A DNA stretch of 64,000 nucleotides from Frateuria aurantia DSM 6220 (GCF_000242255.2 NC_017033.1:2677110-2741109); one strand, 5' to 3'. Shown: positions 26,294-37,452, numbered from the stretch's first letter. Numbers and translations are program-made. Notes: a model not told the origin generated them from the letters alone.

Positions 26294-27109
26294 TCAGAAC
26301 AGGGTCCGCTCGATGCCGAAGGTTTCAAAAATCTTGGTGGCGATCTCCTCGATCGACACATGCGTGGTATTGAGCGAAGGGATCCCTTCCGCCCGCATCA
26401 GCCGCTCGGCCCGACCCACCTCCTGGCGGCATTGCTCCAGGGTCGCATAGCGGCTGCCCGGGCGACGCTGCTCGCGGATCTGCGCCAGACGCTGCGGATC
26501 GATGGTCAGGCCGAACAGCCGGTCCCGGTAGGGGCGCAGCCGAGCGGGCAGCTCCCCACCCTCGAGATCCTCGTCGGTCAGTGGATAGTTGGCGGCACTG
26601 ACCCCGTAATGCAAGGCCATGTACAGACAGCTCGGGGTTTTTCCGGACCGCGAGACCCCCATCAGGATAAGGTCGGCCATCTGGTATTCAATGCTGATGC
26701 CATCGTCATGGCTCAGTGCATAGTTGGTCGCATTGATCCGCGCCTCGTATTTGGCAAAGTCGACCATGCCATGCGAGCGATTGACCAGGCCGGTGCGTGC
26801 CACGCCCAGCTCCCGCTCCAGTGGTCCCATGAAGGGGGCAAAAACATCCAGCATCAAGCCGCCGCTGTAGGCGACGATTTCGCACAGCTCCAGCGAGGCC
26901 ATGGTATTGACCACGATCGGACGCACCCCGGTGGCCTCAAAGCTGCGCCGGATCCGGTCTCTGGCCTCGGCCGCTTTCTGCGGCGTATCGACGAAAGGAA
27001 GGCGGTGTTTGCTGAAGGGAATCCCCTCGAACTGGGCCAGCATGCTGTTCCCGATCGTCTCTGCCGTGATACCAGTCGAGTCTGAAATAAAGAAAACCAC
27101 ACGTTCCAT
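26294..27109 (-). CDS. ppsR: Phosphoenolpyruvate synthase regulatory protein (kinase/pyrophosphorylase)
   Basis: A 271-residue DUF299 protein. It opens with VVFFISDSTGITAETIGNS, and its P-loop-like motif GVSRSGKTPSCLYMAL lies near residue 155. Family members switch PEP synthase off by ADP-dependent phosphorylation of a threonine next to the catalytic His, and back on by phosphate-dependent removal with release of pyrophosphate. It is divergent from ppsA, its target, across about 220 bases that carry an inverted repeat, which fits co-regulation. Confidence 0.96.
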   Translation of the reverse strand: MERVVFFISDSTGITAETIGNSMLAQFEGIPFSKHRLPFVDTPQKAAEARDRIRRSFEATGVRPIVVNTMASLELCEIVAYSGGLMLDVFAPFMGPLERELGVARTGLVNRSHGMVDFAKYEARINATNYALSHDDGISIEYQMADLILMGVSRSGKTPSCLYMALHYGVSAANYPLTDEDLEGGELPARLRPYRDRLFGLTIDPQRLAQIREQRRPGSRYATLEQCRQEVGRAERLMRAEGIPSLNTTHVSIEEIATKIFETFGIERTLF

Positions 27110-27159
27110 AGCACTGCACCACCCGTTCCGTGAATTGATACAAAACCAAATTACGACTA

Positions 27160-27198
27160 CATATCACTTTAAATACAATATGTTATGAAAGTGGTATG
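27160..27198. promoter_or_regulatory. Inverted repeat between ppsR and ppsA, candidate operator
   Basis: CATATCACTTT at 27160-27170 and AAAGTGGTATG at 27188-27198 pair at 10 of 11 positions around a 17-base AT-rich spacer. It sits between divergent starts and is the most AT-rich part of the gap. Which regulator would bind is unknown. Confidence 0.4.
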
Positions 27199-27328
27199 CT
27201 TATGGGTCCTGCCCGGCATAGATTGGTCCTCTTGTGCCAAGCAGCACGCTCGTCAAAAAATACCAGTTAATCAGAACGCATGTTTCCATGCACTTTATTC
27301 CTGTTCAATGATCCTCCCGGAGTCTATT

Positions 27329-29701
<2,373 letters not shown>

Positions 29702-29728
29702 TCCCGCATCCCGCCTGCAATAGAGCGA

Positions 29729-29760
29729 TGACGGCCATGAGATTCATCTCATGGCCGTCA
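29729..29760 (+). terminator. Hairpin after ppsA, probable terminator
   Basis: A perfect 14-bp stem TGACGGCCATGAGA/TCTCATGGCCGTCA with a TTCA loop lies 28 bases after the ppsA stop. The T-run after it is weak (TTGTCT), so it may work partly as an mRNA stabiliser. Confidence 0.7.
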
Positions 29761-30467
29761 TTGTCTGGGCTCCCCGCCGCCATGGCTGAGACGCAGCCGT
29801 CAGCCAAGCGGCCACCGCGGAACGCCGCGCCGGCTTCGCGACAACACCTTCATGCCCGCTCGCAGCCCCGCTACCCTCGACCATACCGGCAACGGCATTC
29901 GCACTCCCGGACCGATCCGGATCCACCACGGCGGCCTGAGGCGGCCGACATGATGATCGCAACTTTATGCGACAGCGCACCGCACAGAAACCGTCGCGCC
30001 GGATCTTCCCAAAGCCCGAAAATGAACGGAAAATCACCGACTTTTTTTTGTCTTCTTATGGCTGTCATAAATGCGGATCGTGATGCTGCGACCAAACAAC
30101 ACGCCACAGATCTGCCCCGTCCCTTTTTAACGGGAACAGCACAAAGATAATCGGAATCGAGGGCCACGTAATTGCTGCTTTGCAGCATAAACAAAAACCA
30201 GATGACGGTACGCTCCGCCGCCCCCCATTCCCGGAAAAGCAGCCAATCCGCCTTGTTTTACGGCATCTTCACGCATCCTGACCCATCCTGTTCGGCGCCC
30301 TTGGACAGCTGCCGCTCAGGGATGGCCGGACGGCGGTGGATAGGATCGGTCATAGATTAACAAGGCCGATACGCTCGTTCATCAAGCCAGTAGCTAAATA
30401 CCGAAAGACGCGCTATTAATATGTCGGCCTGCAAAGGCTACGACAACAAGTAACCAGGAGATCACCC
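29761..30467. other. About 700 bp without a supportable gene
   Basis: The first 250 bases are G+C-rich and show no coding pattern. From about 30,020 the sequence becomes AT-richer with T-runs (near 30,040 and 30,125), and it could hold a small RNA or only the promoter of the following lipoprotein gene. No rRNA, tRNA or known riboswitch fold is recognised. Confidence 0.55.
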
Positions 30468-30821
30468 ATGAATTTTACGCGTACCCTACTCGCCTCTGCG
30501 CTCGTCGCATTGCTGGCGGCCTGCAGCAACGGTGCGCAGGATTCCGCGCAGGATGCCCAGAAGTCGGCCGCCGAAGCCCAGTCGGCCGCTGATTCCGCCC
30601 AGCAGACTGCCGACCAGAGCCAGTCGCCGGCCGCCGATCAGGCTGCCAGCCAGGCCAATGATGCAGCCAGCCAGGCCTCGAACGCCGCTGACGCAGCCGG
30701 TGCAGCCGCTGCCGCCTCGGCGCCGAAGTCGGCTTCCAGCGCGGCCGACAAGGCTTCGGATGCGGCCGACAAGGCCTCTGACGCTGCCGACAAGGCCAAG
30801 GACGCTGCCAACGGCGGTTGA
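30468..30821 (+). CDS. Small Ala-rich coiled-coil lipoprotein
   Basis: A 117-residue protein with a lipoprotein signal peptide (lipobox LAAC, C19) and CAGGAGA before the ATG. The mature part is almost entirely Ala, Ser, Asp, Gln and Lys, with no aromatic residues. The last third has a 7-residue repeat (ADKASDA, three near-perfect turns), so a continuous helical coiled coil is likely. It resembles Lpp-type or stress-induced small lipoproteins in architecture only; it lacks the C-terminal Lys used by Lpp for peptidoglycan linkage (it ends NGG). It is monocistronic, with its own long terminator. Envelope structural or stress protein is my inference. Confidence 0.85.
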   Translation: MNFTRTLLASALVALLAACSNGAQDSAQDAQKSAAEAQSAADSAQQTADQSQSPAADQAASQANDAASQASNAADAAGAAAAASAPKSASSAADKASDAADKASDAADKAKDAANGG

Positions 30822-30852
30822 TGCCGTCGTCTGCAACATCCTGACCGGACAA

Positions 30853-30895
30853 ACAAGAGGCCGGCCGTCATTGACGGCCGGCCTCTTGTCTTTTG
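30853..30895 (+). terminator. Long terminator after the Ala-rich lipoprotein gene
   Basis: A 17-bp stem beginning ACAAGAGGCCGGCCGTC with a 3-base loop, then CTTTTG. The gene on the other side (panD) converges on it, so it may serve both. Confidence 0.88.
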
Positions 30896-30996
30896 CGTAT
30901 CCATGCCGGATCCGGCACGGCCTGCTCCGGCCGTACCGGCGCACAGGCAGGTCAGGCATGATCCCGGGCGCCCCGTCAGGGATCGCCCGGTCGAGC

Positions 30997-31383
30997 TCAG
31001 TCCGTCGCCTTCTGGGTCGGAATCGCGTGGCTGGTACGGGCGATGGCATTCTTGCCATCGACATAGACCAGCGAAGGCTGGAAATTCGCCAACTCTTCCT
31101 CGGTCATCTGCACAAAGGCCGCGATGATGATCAGATCACCCGGCTCGGCCCGGTGCGCGGCGCTGCCGTTGACCGAGATGATGCCCGAACCCGCCTCGGC
31201 CTTCAGGGCATAGGTGACGAAACGCTTGCCGTTGTTGATGTTCCAGGCATGGATCTGCTCGTACTCACGGATCCCGGAAGCTTCCAGCAGCAGGCTGTCG
31301 ATCGCGATCGAGCCTTCGTAATGGAGTTCGGCATGGGTTACCGTGGCGCGGTGGATCTTGGCTTTGAGGATATTGAGATGCAT
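30997..31383 (-). CDS. panD: Aspartate 1-decarboxylase precursor
   Basis: A 128-residue pyruvoyl enzyme that decarboxylates L-aspartate to beta-alanine for pantothenate. It begins [16 protein letters not shown], and the self-cleavage site is G24-S25 in HYEGSIAID, where Ser becomes the pyruvoyl group. Further motifs are [16 protein letters not shown] and [13 protein letters not shown]. The length equals the family's. It is the last gene of the pcnB-folK-panB-panC-panD series, 84 bases after panC. Confidence 0.97.
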   Translation of the reverse strand: MHLNILKAKIHRATVTHAELHYEGSIAIDSLLLEASGIREYEQIHAWNINNGKRFVTYALKAEAGSGIISVNGSAAHRAEPGDLIIIAAFVQMTEEELANFQPSLVYVDGKNAIARTSHAIPTQKATD

Positions 31384-31467
31384 GACTCATGCACTCCGTA
31401 AAAGACAGTCCGATATTGTAAGCCGGCCGGCTGAAGATTGCTGCAACCGGCCCCTGCCTGCCCTGCC

Positions 31468-32322
31468 TCAGCTGGCCTGAAACGGCAGATTGTCGATCAG
31501 CCGGGTACCGCCCAGCCGCGCCGCCACCAGCGCGACCAGCCCTTCCAGCACAGCGTCGGGCGCGGGAATTTCCAGATCGTCGGCGCGGCGAACCACGGCG
31601 TAATCGGGCTCGAATCCGGCCCGGCCCAGCCTGGCCATGGCTGCCTGCTCGACCGCTTCGCGTCGATGCCCCTCGACGATCAAGCTCCGCATCTGCTGCA
31701 AGGTCGCACTGATCTCTGCCGCCACCACCCGCTGGTCGGCATCCAGATACTGGTTGCGCGAGCTCAGTGCCAGACCATCCGCCGCGCGCACGGTCGGTGC
31801 GCCCATGACTTTGACCGCCAGCCCGAGATCGGCCACCATCCGTTCGATGACCCGCAATTGCTGATAGTCCTTCTGGCCGAACACGGCCAGATCAGGCTGC
31901 ACCAGATTGAACAGCTTGCAGACGATCGTCGCCACGCCGTCGAAATGTCCCGGCCGTGAAGCGCCGTCCAGAATCTCTCCCAATCGAGGCACATGCACCT
32001 TGACCGCCCGCTCCGCACCCAGCGGATACAGTGCCGATGCTTCGGGCGCGAACAACAGGTCGCAGCCTTCTTCGGCCAGCCCGGCCTGATCCTGAACCAG
32101 GGTCCGCGGATAAGACGCGAAGTCCTCGTTGGGTCCGAACTGGGTCGGGTTCACGAAAATGCTGGCCACCACCCGGTCCGCCCGCGTCCGGGCGTGGCGG
32201 ATCAGGGAATAGTGCCCGGCATGTAGATTGCCCATCGTCGGCACCAGTCCGACGGTCTTGCCCTCCGCGCGCCAACCACGAATCACCGCACGTAGGCTCG
32301 CCGGCTCCTGCACTGTCTGCAT
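31468..32322 (-). CDS. panC: Pantothenate synthetase
   Basis: A 284-residue enzyme that joins pantoate and beta-alanine using ATP. The ATG at 32322 is preferred (AGGTT at good spacing); a TTG two codons earlier is possible. It is a nucleotidyltransferase of the HIGH superfamily: VPTMGNLHAGHYSLI near 28-42, SIFVNPTQFGPNEDF, FGQKDYQQLRVIERM and the KMSKS-like LSSRNQYL. It catalyses the step that unites the PanB and PanD branches. Confidence 0.97.
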   Translation of the reverse strand: MQTVQEPASLRAVIRGWRAEGKTVGLVPTMGNLHAGHYSLIRHARTRADRVVASIFVNPTQFGPNEDFASYPRTLVQDQAGLAEEGCDLLFAPEASALYPLGAERAVKVHVPRLGEILDGASRPGHFDGVATIVCKLFNLVQPDLAVFGQKDYQQLRVIERMVADLGLAVKVMGAPTVRAADGLALSSRNQYLDADQRVVAAEISATLQQMRSLIVEGHRREAVEQAAMARLGRAGFEPDYAVVRRADDLEIPAPDAVLEGLVALVAARLGGTRLIDNLPFQAS

Positions 32323-32360
32323 GATCAATAACCTGCCATTTTTCAGATAACCGCCATCAC

Positions 32361-33185
32361 TCAGTCGAAGCTGTGCTCAAGCCCGGGAAAGACACCTGCC
32401 CGCACGTCTTCGACATAGGCCTGAACCGCCGCCAGCGCCGAACCGCGGCCTTCCAGGAAGTCCTTGCTGAACTTCGGACGCCGTCCGGGCGTCAAGCCCA
32501 GCAGATCATAGATCACCAGCACCTGGCCATCACACTCGACACCCGCGCCGATGCCGATGGTCGGGATCGCCAGTCGCTGCGAAACAATCTTGCCCAAGGC
32601 GGTGGGAATGCCTTCCAGCACCAGAGCCGCGGCGCCAGCGGCCTCGACCTGCAAAGCCTCCTGCAGCAGGCGATCGGCGGCTTCCTGCTGCCGCCCCTGG
32701 ATCTTGAAGCCGCCCATGGCATGTACCGATTGCGGGGTCAGGCCCAGATGGGCACAGACCGGAATGCCCCGGCTGACCAGTGCTTCGATGACTGCCAGGT
32801 GATGCGCCGCGGCACCTTCCAGCTTCACCATCGCGGCCCCGCCCTCGGCTACCAACCGCCAGGCTGCCTCCAAGGCATGCTCGACGCTGCGGTCCGCCAT
32901 GAACGGCAGATCGGCGACCAGCAGTGCCGTCTCCAGGCCGCGTGCCACCATCCGGGTGTGATAGACCATGTCATCGACGGTGACCGGCAACGTCGTGGAC
33001 TGCCCCTGGATCACCATCCCCAGCGAGTCGCCGACCAGCACGAAGTCAACACCGGCACGCTCCGCCAAGACAGCAAAACTGGCGTCATAAGCCGTCAGCG
33101 CCACGATGCGCTGTCCCTTCTCCTTCATGGCCCGCAGTCCGGGCGCGGTCACCGGCTTGCGCCGGGGAGCTCCGCTCTTTTCCAT
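32361..33185 (-). CDS. panB: 3-methyl-2-oxobutanoate hydroxymethyltransferase
   Basis: A 274-residue TIM-barrel enzyme that makes ketopantoate from ketoisovalerate and methylene-tetrahydrofolate. I start it at the ATG at 33185 (MEKSGAPRR); the frame is open to 33269, but that would overlap folK. Signatures: RIVALTAYDASFAVLAERAG, VLVGDSLGMVIQGQSTTLPV (Mg-binding Asp), KLEGAAAHHLAVIEAL, CAHLGLTPQSVHAMGGFKIQG and IGIGAGVECDGQVLVIYDLLG. It shares the folate link with folK, the preceding gene of the operon. Confidence 0.97.
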   Translation of the reverse strand: MEKSGAPRRKPVTAPGLRAMKEKGQRIVALTAYDASFAVLAERAGVDFVLVGDSLGMVIQGQSTTLPVTVDDMVYHTRMVARGLETALLVADLPFMADRSVEHALEAAWRLVAEGGAAMVKLEGAAAHHLAVIEALVSRGIPVCAHLGLTPQSVHAMGGFKIQGRQQEAADRLLQEALQVEAAGAAALVLEGIPTALGKIVSQRLAIPTIGIGAGVECDGQVLVIYDLLGLTPGRRPKFSKDFLEGRGSALAAVQAYVEDVRAGVFPGLEHSFD

Positions 33186-33231
33186 ATACACGCGATATCT
33201 CCGTCGCTTGATCGATGCCGCCCGCCCCGGA

Positions 33232-33729
33232 TCAGTCCGGTTCAGCGGCATCCAGACGCTGACAGCCACTCGTATCGATGGCCGCCAGCAAGGCCCGCAC
33301 CTGACCCTGACCCGGCAATTCCAGCTCGGGTGTCAACTCGCCCAGCGGCAGCAGGACGAAAGCCCGCTCGGCGATGCGAGGATGCGGCAAGGTCAGGTCC
33401 GGGTCGGACCGAGACACGCCCTCGACATGAAGTATATCCAGGTCAAGGGTGCGCGGCCCCCAGCGCTCGCCAAGGCGCACCCGGCCGGCCTCGGCCTCGA
33501 TCCGCTGCAACTCGGCCAGCAGCCGGTCCGGCGACCAGTCCGTGCCCAGTTCGGCCACCGCATTGATGAAATCAGGCTGCCCGGTCAGTCCCCAGGGTGG
33601 GGTGCGGTAAAAGGAAGACACCCGCAAGCCGTGCAGTTGCGGCCACGCCGACATCTGCGTCAAGGCCTGCCGCAGTTGCCGGACCGGGCGACCGAGATTG
33701 GCACCCAGCCCCACATAGACCTTGCTCAC
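33232..33729 (-). CDS. folK: 6-hydroxymethyl-7,8-dihydropterin pyrophosphokinase
   Basis: A 165-residue enzyme that transfers pyrophosphate from ATP to hydroxymethyl-dihydropterin in folate synthesis. HPPK signatures: VYVGLGANLGRPVRQL at the N-terminus, SSFYRTPPWGLTGQPDFINAVAEL near 37-60, and the nucleotide-binding WGPRTLDLDILHVEGV and LTLPHPRIAERAFVLLPL. The ATG overlaps the pcnB stop by 4 bases, so translation is coupled. Placement between pcnB and panB is common in gammaproteobacteria. Confidence 0.96.
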   Translation of the reverse strand: MSKVYVGLGANLGRPVRQLRQALTQMSAWPQLHGLRVSSFYRTPPWGLTGQPDFINAVAELGTDWSPDRLLAELQRIEAEAGRVRLGERWGPRTLDLDILHVEGVSRSDPDLTLPHPRIAERAFVLLPLGELTPELELPGQGQVRALLAAIDTSGCQRLDAAEPD

Positions 33730-35144
33730 CGCGGCTCGGCACCGCCGCGCGCGCGCCGGCGTCGCGGCGGACGCCGCTTGCGACGTGCTGCCGGCGCCAT
33801 GTCAGTCGCTTCGCCCTGATCCGCCTCGCCGCCGCCGGTCTCGCGACCGCCGTTGGCCGCCGCATGCCGGTCCAGCGCCTCTGCCAGCAGTTCCTGCGGC
33901 AGCAACTGGGCATGGCCCCACCACTGACCCAGCCGGGCGCGTCCTTCATCCTCGGCCGCGCGCAACAGCAGAAAATCAAAGCCGGCGCGAAACCGCGGAT
34001 GGGTCAGCAAGGCAAAGACCCGACGCCGCTGCATCTGCTCGAAGCGCGGCTGCATCAGCCAGATCTCTTCCATCGTGTAGGTGAAGCGACGGGGTATCGC
34101 CACCCGCTGGGTCTGCTCGGCCAGCACCTGGGCCACCGCCGAGGCCCAGGCCTCTGAAACATCCTGCCCCTGGGCGATGCGCGCCTCGGCCAGGCCTTGC
34201 ACCGGCGCCCACAGCAGCACGGCAAACAGGAAGGCCGGCGTGACCGATTTGCCTTCGGCAATCCGGGCATCGGTATTGGCCAGTCCCTGCTCGATCATCT
34301 GCCTCGGCACCGGATCGTCGCCTTCCAGCACCCGCGCCGTGGCGGGGAAAAGGTAACGGAACAGCCCGCAACCTTCCAGCTGATGGAAGCTCTTCAGGCC
34401 ATCACCGGCCAGAAACAGTTTCAGCGATTCGTCGAACAGGCGTGCCGGAGCCACATCTTCCAGCAGATCGCCCAGGCTCGCGAACGGCTGCCGGCTGGCC
34501 GGGTCGATCTGGAAACCCAGTTTGGCCGCCAGTCGCGCCGCGCGCAGCATCCGCACCGGGTCTTCGCGATAACGGGTCTCCGGATCGCCGATCAGCCGCA
34601 CTTCGTGCTCGGCGATATCCTGCATGCCGCCGACATAATCGCGCACCGAGAAATCGCTGATGTCGTAATAAAGCGCATTCATCCTGAAATCGCGACGACG
34701 CGCATCTTCCTCGATCGAGCCCCAGACGTTGTCGCGCACCAGACGGCCATCGACAATATGCCGATCACCGCCCTGCTCTTCATCGCCGGTGCCCCGAAAG
34801 GTCGCCACTTCGATGATTTCGGGGCCGAACACTACGTGGGCCAGCCGGAACCGCCGCCCGATCACGCGACAGTTGCGAAACAGCGCCTTGACCTCTTCCG
34901 GCGTCGCATCGGTGGCGACATCGAAGTCCTTGGGCTGGATTTCCAGCAGCAGGTCGCGCACGGCACCACCGACCAGAAAGGCCGCGTATCCGGCTTCGTT
35001 CAGGCGGTACAGCACACGAAGCGCCGCTTTGCTGATGTTTCTGCGCGAAATCGGGTGCTGTTCGCGCGGGATCACCCGCAGCGAGCTCGTGGTCGGAATC
35101 CCAAGGTCGTCGTTCAAGCGCTCACAATCCTTTCTGCCTGTCAT
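33726..35144 (-). CDS. pcnB: Poly(A) polymerase I
   Basis: A 472-residue class II nucleotidyltransferase; the start is uncertain (ATG at 35144 chosen, GTG at 35219 open upstream, and homologues often start near VIPREQHPISRRN). The head domain has FLVGGAVRDLLLEIQPKDFDVATDA, where GG and the DxD Asp pair bind ATP-Mg, then RFRLAHVVFGPEIIEVATFRG and RRRDFRMNALYYDI. The last 40 residues are very basic (RKRRPPRRRRARG), an RNA-binding tail. It adds poly(A) to RNA 3' ends to promote decay. It heads the folate/pantothenate operon. Confidence 0.95.
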   Translation of the reverse strand: MTGRKDCERLNDDLGIPTTSSLRVIPREQHPISRRNISKAALRVLYRLNEAGYAAFLVGGAVRDLLLEIQPKDFDVATDATPEEVKALFRNCRVIGRRFRLAHVVFGPEIIEVATFRGTGDEEQGGDRHIVDGRLVRDNVWGSIEEDARRRDFRMNALYYDISDFSVRDYVGGMQDIAEHEVRLIGDPETRYREDPVRMLRAARLAAKLGFQIDPASRQPFASLGDLLEDVAPARLFDESLKLFLAGDGLKSFHQLEGCGLFRYLFPATARVLEGDDPVPRQMIEQGLANTDARIAEGKSVTPAFLFAVLLWAPVQGLAEARIAQGQDVSEAWASAVAQVLAEQTQRVAIPRRFTYTMEEIWLMQPRFEQMQRRRVFALLTHPRFRAGFDFLLLRAAEDEGRARLGQWWGHAQLLPQELLAEALDRHAAANGGRETGGGEADQGEATDMAPAARRKRRPPRRRRARGGAEPR

Positions 35145-35291
35145 TAGTATCTCAAGTACTGCCGCCCGCCGGACAGGCCGTATCCAGCCAGCGGCTTTTC
35201 CGGTCGGGGCGGCCGACACCCATGGAAGTGGTCAACCATACCTCAGCGCAGGCATCATGGCATCCTTGCATGAATAACTGAAAAAGAGTTG

Positions 35292-35319
35292 TTGCCGACT
35301 CGCGATTTCCGGTTATACT
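35292..35319 (+). promoter_or_regulatory. Sigma-70 promoter of tRNA-Glu(CUC)
   Basis: TTGCCG at 35292-35297 and TATACT at 35314-35319, 16 bases apart, end 20 bases before the tRNA. It probably also drives fdxA. Confidence 0.7.
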
Positions 35320-35339
35320 AGCGCGCCTCGCTTATCGAT

Positions 35340-35415
35340 GCTCCCATCGTCTAGTGGCCCAGGACACCGCCCTCTCAAGGCGGGAACACGAGTTCGAACC
35401 TCGTTGGGAGCGCCA
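35340..35415 (+). tRNA. tRNA-Glu (anticodon CTC)
   Basis: 76 bases; acceptor GCTCCCA/TGGGAGC, anticodon stem CCGCC/GGCGG around CTCTCAA (CTC), T-loop TTCGAAC, encoded CCA. It is a second Glu isoacceptor besides the TTC copies at 23246-23988, and it lies just upstream of fdxA in the same direction. Confidence 0.96.
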
Positions 35416-35463
35416 CCCCCGAAAGCCGGGGCTTGCACATTCAAATACTACAGGCGTGGCAGC

Positions 35464-35787
35464 ATGACTTTTGTCGTTACTGACAACTGCATCAAATGCA
35501 AATATACCGATTGTGTCGAAGTGTGTCCTGTCGATGCTTTCCATGAAGGTCCGAATTTCCTGGTGATCGATCCGGACGAATGCATTGATTGCACTCTCTG
35601 CGAACCCGAGTGCCCGGCCAATGCCATCTACCCCGATGGCGATGTCCCCGCAGGCCAGGAAGCCTTCGTCGAACTGAACGTCGAGCTGGCCAAGGCCTGG
35701 CCCGTCATCACCGTCCGCAAGGATTCCTTGCCTGACGCGAAAGACTGGGACGGCAAGCCCGGCAAGCTGGCAATGCTGGAACGCTGA
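35464..35787 (+). CDS. fdxA: Seven-iron ferredoxin FdxA
   Basis: A 107-residue ferredoxin starting at 35464; the open frame to the left crosses the tRNA. Cys pattern: C9-x2-C12-x4-C17-x3-C21 near the N-terminus, and C40-x2-C43-x2-C46-x3-C50. The four-residue gap after C12 is typical of the [3Fe-4S] site, and the second set with C21 forms the [4Fe-4S] site. The acidic C-terminal extension ([21 protein letters not shown]) is also characteristic. It is a soluble one-electron carrier; partners are unknown. It ends at a clear terminator. Confidence 0.97.
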   Translation: MTFVVTDNCIKCKYTDCVEVCPVDAFHEGPNFLVIDPDECIDCTLCEPECPANAIYPDGDVPAGQEAFVELNVELAKAWPVITVRKDSLPDAKDWDGKPGKLAMLER

Positions 35788-35813
35788 GACCCGCGCACAG
35801 CATTGACACCGAA

Positions 35814-35843
35814 AAACACCACCTCAGGGTGGTGTTTTTTTAT
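35814..35843 (+). terminator. Terminator after fdxA
   Basis: A 9-bp stem AACACCACC/GGTGGTGTT with a TCAG loop and a T7 run, about 27 bases after the stop. Confidence 0.92.
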
Positions 35844-35929
35844 GTCCGTCATCCAGAGACACAAATCCCGTCCCGCAGGGCGCCGGGAAGACGGGCCGCC
35901 CTTGGCGTGCCCGCCCGCCCCGGACTGGA

Positions 35930-36535
35930 TCAGTCCTTGGCGCCCACTGCCGAGCGCAACCGACTCACGGTCTGGGCCACCGCGCCGGAAATGCCCTGCA
36001 CCTGGATCACGCTGGCATCCGAACCACTGGGCACCACGGTGACCTGCACGTCATGCGCGGAGGCCTCGTCCGCTCCGGAAACGGATTTGGAGCCGTGATG
36101 GAACAACCGGGAGAACATGCCGCGCTTGTGCTCCGGCGGCGCCACGGCCGCGGGCGAGACCACGGTCACCGAATAGGTGCGGGCAGTGGCATCACTGGCA
36201 ATCACCTTGCCGATATCGCCCTTGGCCAAGGCCTCACCCAGACGCTGATAGGCCGTGCCCGCATCGGAGGGCACCACGAAACCATCGGTCAACTGCGAGG
36301 GGGCACCAGTGACCTGGGCCGTCGCGCCATTGGCAGTCGGCTGATTGGCGCCCGGCGGCGGCACAACCAGTGCATCCGTGGTTGCCGGCGTATCCAGTCC
36401 AGGCGGAATTTCCAGCGGAGACTCCTGCTTGGCCGTCTCCCAGGCCTTGTGGGAACGGAAAATGCTGCAGCCGGACACCAGCAGTACGGAGATGAGCAGC
36501 GCAGGGGCCACCACGAAAACAACAGGTTTCTTCAT
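35930..36535 (-). CDS. bamC: Short BamC-like outer-membrane lipoprotein
   Basis: A 201-residue protein with a lipoprotein signal (lipobox VSGC, C23). The mature N-terminus is a disordered, Pro-rich stretch (ESPLEIPPGLDTPATTDALV), like the BamC segment that runs along BamD. One small alpha/beta domain follows (about 95-200; AYQRLGEALAKGDIGKVI, then QVTVVPSGSDASVIQVQG). E. coli BamC is about 344 residues with two helix-grip domains, so this form keeps roughly one. The position right after dapA matches the E. coli dapA-bamC order and supports the name. It should be an accessory part of the outer-membrane protein assembly machine. Confidence 0.8.
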   Translation of the reverse strand: MKKPVVFVVAPALLISVLLVSGCSIFRSHKAWETAKQESPLEIPPGLDTPATTDALVVPPPGANQPTANGATAQVTGAPSQLTDGFVVPSDAGTAYQRLGEALAKGDIGKVIASDATARTYSVTVVSPAAVAPPEHKRGMFSRLFHHGSKSVSGADEASAHDVQVTVVPSGSDASVIQVQGISGAVAQTVSRLRSAVGAKD

Positions 36536-36573
36536 AGGTCCAATTCTGTTCTTAGTTTGTAGATACCGCGCAT

Positions 36574-37452
36574 TCAGATGGCGGACACCAACCCCTTCAA
36601 GGCCTTTTCCAACCGTGCTCTGGCAACCCCTTCCTCGAGCGCCACCAACGGCAACCTCAGGTGATCCGTCCCGAGTCCGATCATCGCCAGACCGGCTTTG
36701 ACCGCGATCGGGTTCGGCGCACCGTTGAGCGCCTCGATCAAGGGCAGCAGCATGGCCTGACAGTGTCGCGCACCCGGCGCATTTCCGCCAACTGCAGCAT
36801 CACACAATTGCCGGAACAGCTGCGGCACCAGATTGGCCACCACCGAGATCGTGCCGGCCGCACCGGCCAGCATGGCATGGATCGCCGAACCGTCGTCACC
36901 GGATAGATAGACGAATTCTTCGTCCGCAAGTTCAATCAGGCGAGCCATCCGCTCGGGATCGCTGACAGCTTCCTTGATACCACGAATCCGTGGGTGACCG
37001 CGCAATCCGGCCACCGTTTCGGGCAACAAGTCGCAACCGGTACGGGTCGGCACGTTGTAGAGCAGCACCGGCAGATCGCCGGCATCGGCCACGCTCAGGA
37101 AATGCCTGCGCAAGCCCTCCTGGGTGGGGCGCAGATAATAAGGCGTCACCACCAGAGCCCCGTCGGCACCGATCCCGGCCGCGCGACGGGTCAGCGCCAC
37201 CGTCTTGGCGGTCGCCGCCTCGCCGGTGCCGGCATAGACCGGAATCCGGCCATTCACCCGCTCGCAGGCGAAAGCCAGCAACCGTTCGAATTCGGCCTCG
37301 TCCAGCAGGTGGGCTTCGCCGGTCGAGCCCGCCACGACCAGGCCCTGACTCCCCCCCGCCAGCTGCGCATCCAGCGCAGCCCCGAAAGCCGGCAGGTCCA
37401 GCCCGCCGTCCGCCAGAAAAGGCGTTGCGATGGCGCAAATACTTCCACGCAT
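36574..37452 (-). CDS. dapA: 4-hydroxy-tetrahydrodipicolinate synthase
   Basis: A 292-residue TIM-barrel enzyme condensing pyruvate with aspartate semialdehyde, the first committed step to lysine and diaminopimelate. The ATG at 37452 gives the usual start MRGSICAIATPF; longer frames upstream run into the divergent gcvR promoter. The active site is complete: T44 in AGSTGEAHLL, Y132 in LLYNVPTRTGCDL and the Schiff-base K160 in IRGIKEAVSDP. It precedes bamC on the same strand, 38 bases apart. Confidence 0.97.
   Translation of the reverse strand: MRGSICAIATPFLADGGLDLPAFGAALDAQLAGGSQGLVVAGSTGEAHLLDEAEFERLLAFACERVNGRIPVYAGTGEAATAKTVALTRRAAGIGADGALVVTPYYLRPTQEGLRRHFLSVADAGDLPVLLYNVPTRTGCDLLPETVAGLRGHPRIRGIKEAVSDPERMARLIELADEEFVYLSGDDGSAIHAMLAGAAGTISVVANLVPQLFRQLCDAAVGGNAPGARHCQAMLLPLIEALNGAPNPIAVKAGLAMIGLGTDHLRLPLVALEEGVARARLEKALKGLVSAI

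Noticed and set aside
27150-27200. AT-rich palindromic region as a dif recombination site
   Set aside because: It lacks the XerC/XerD 11-6-11 layout and the TTATGTTAAAT-type arm.
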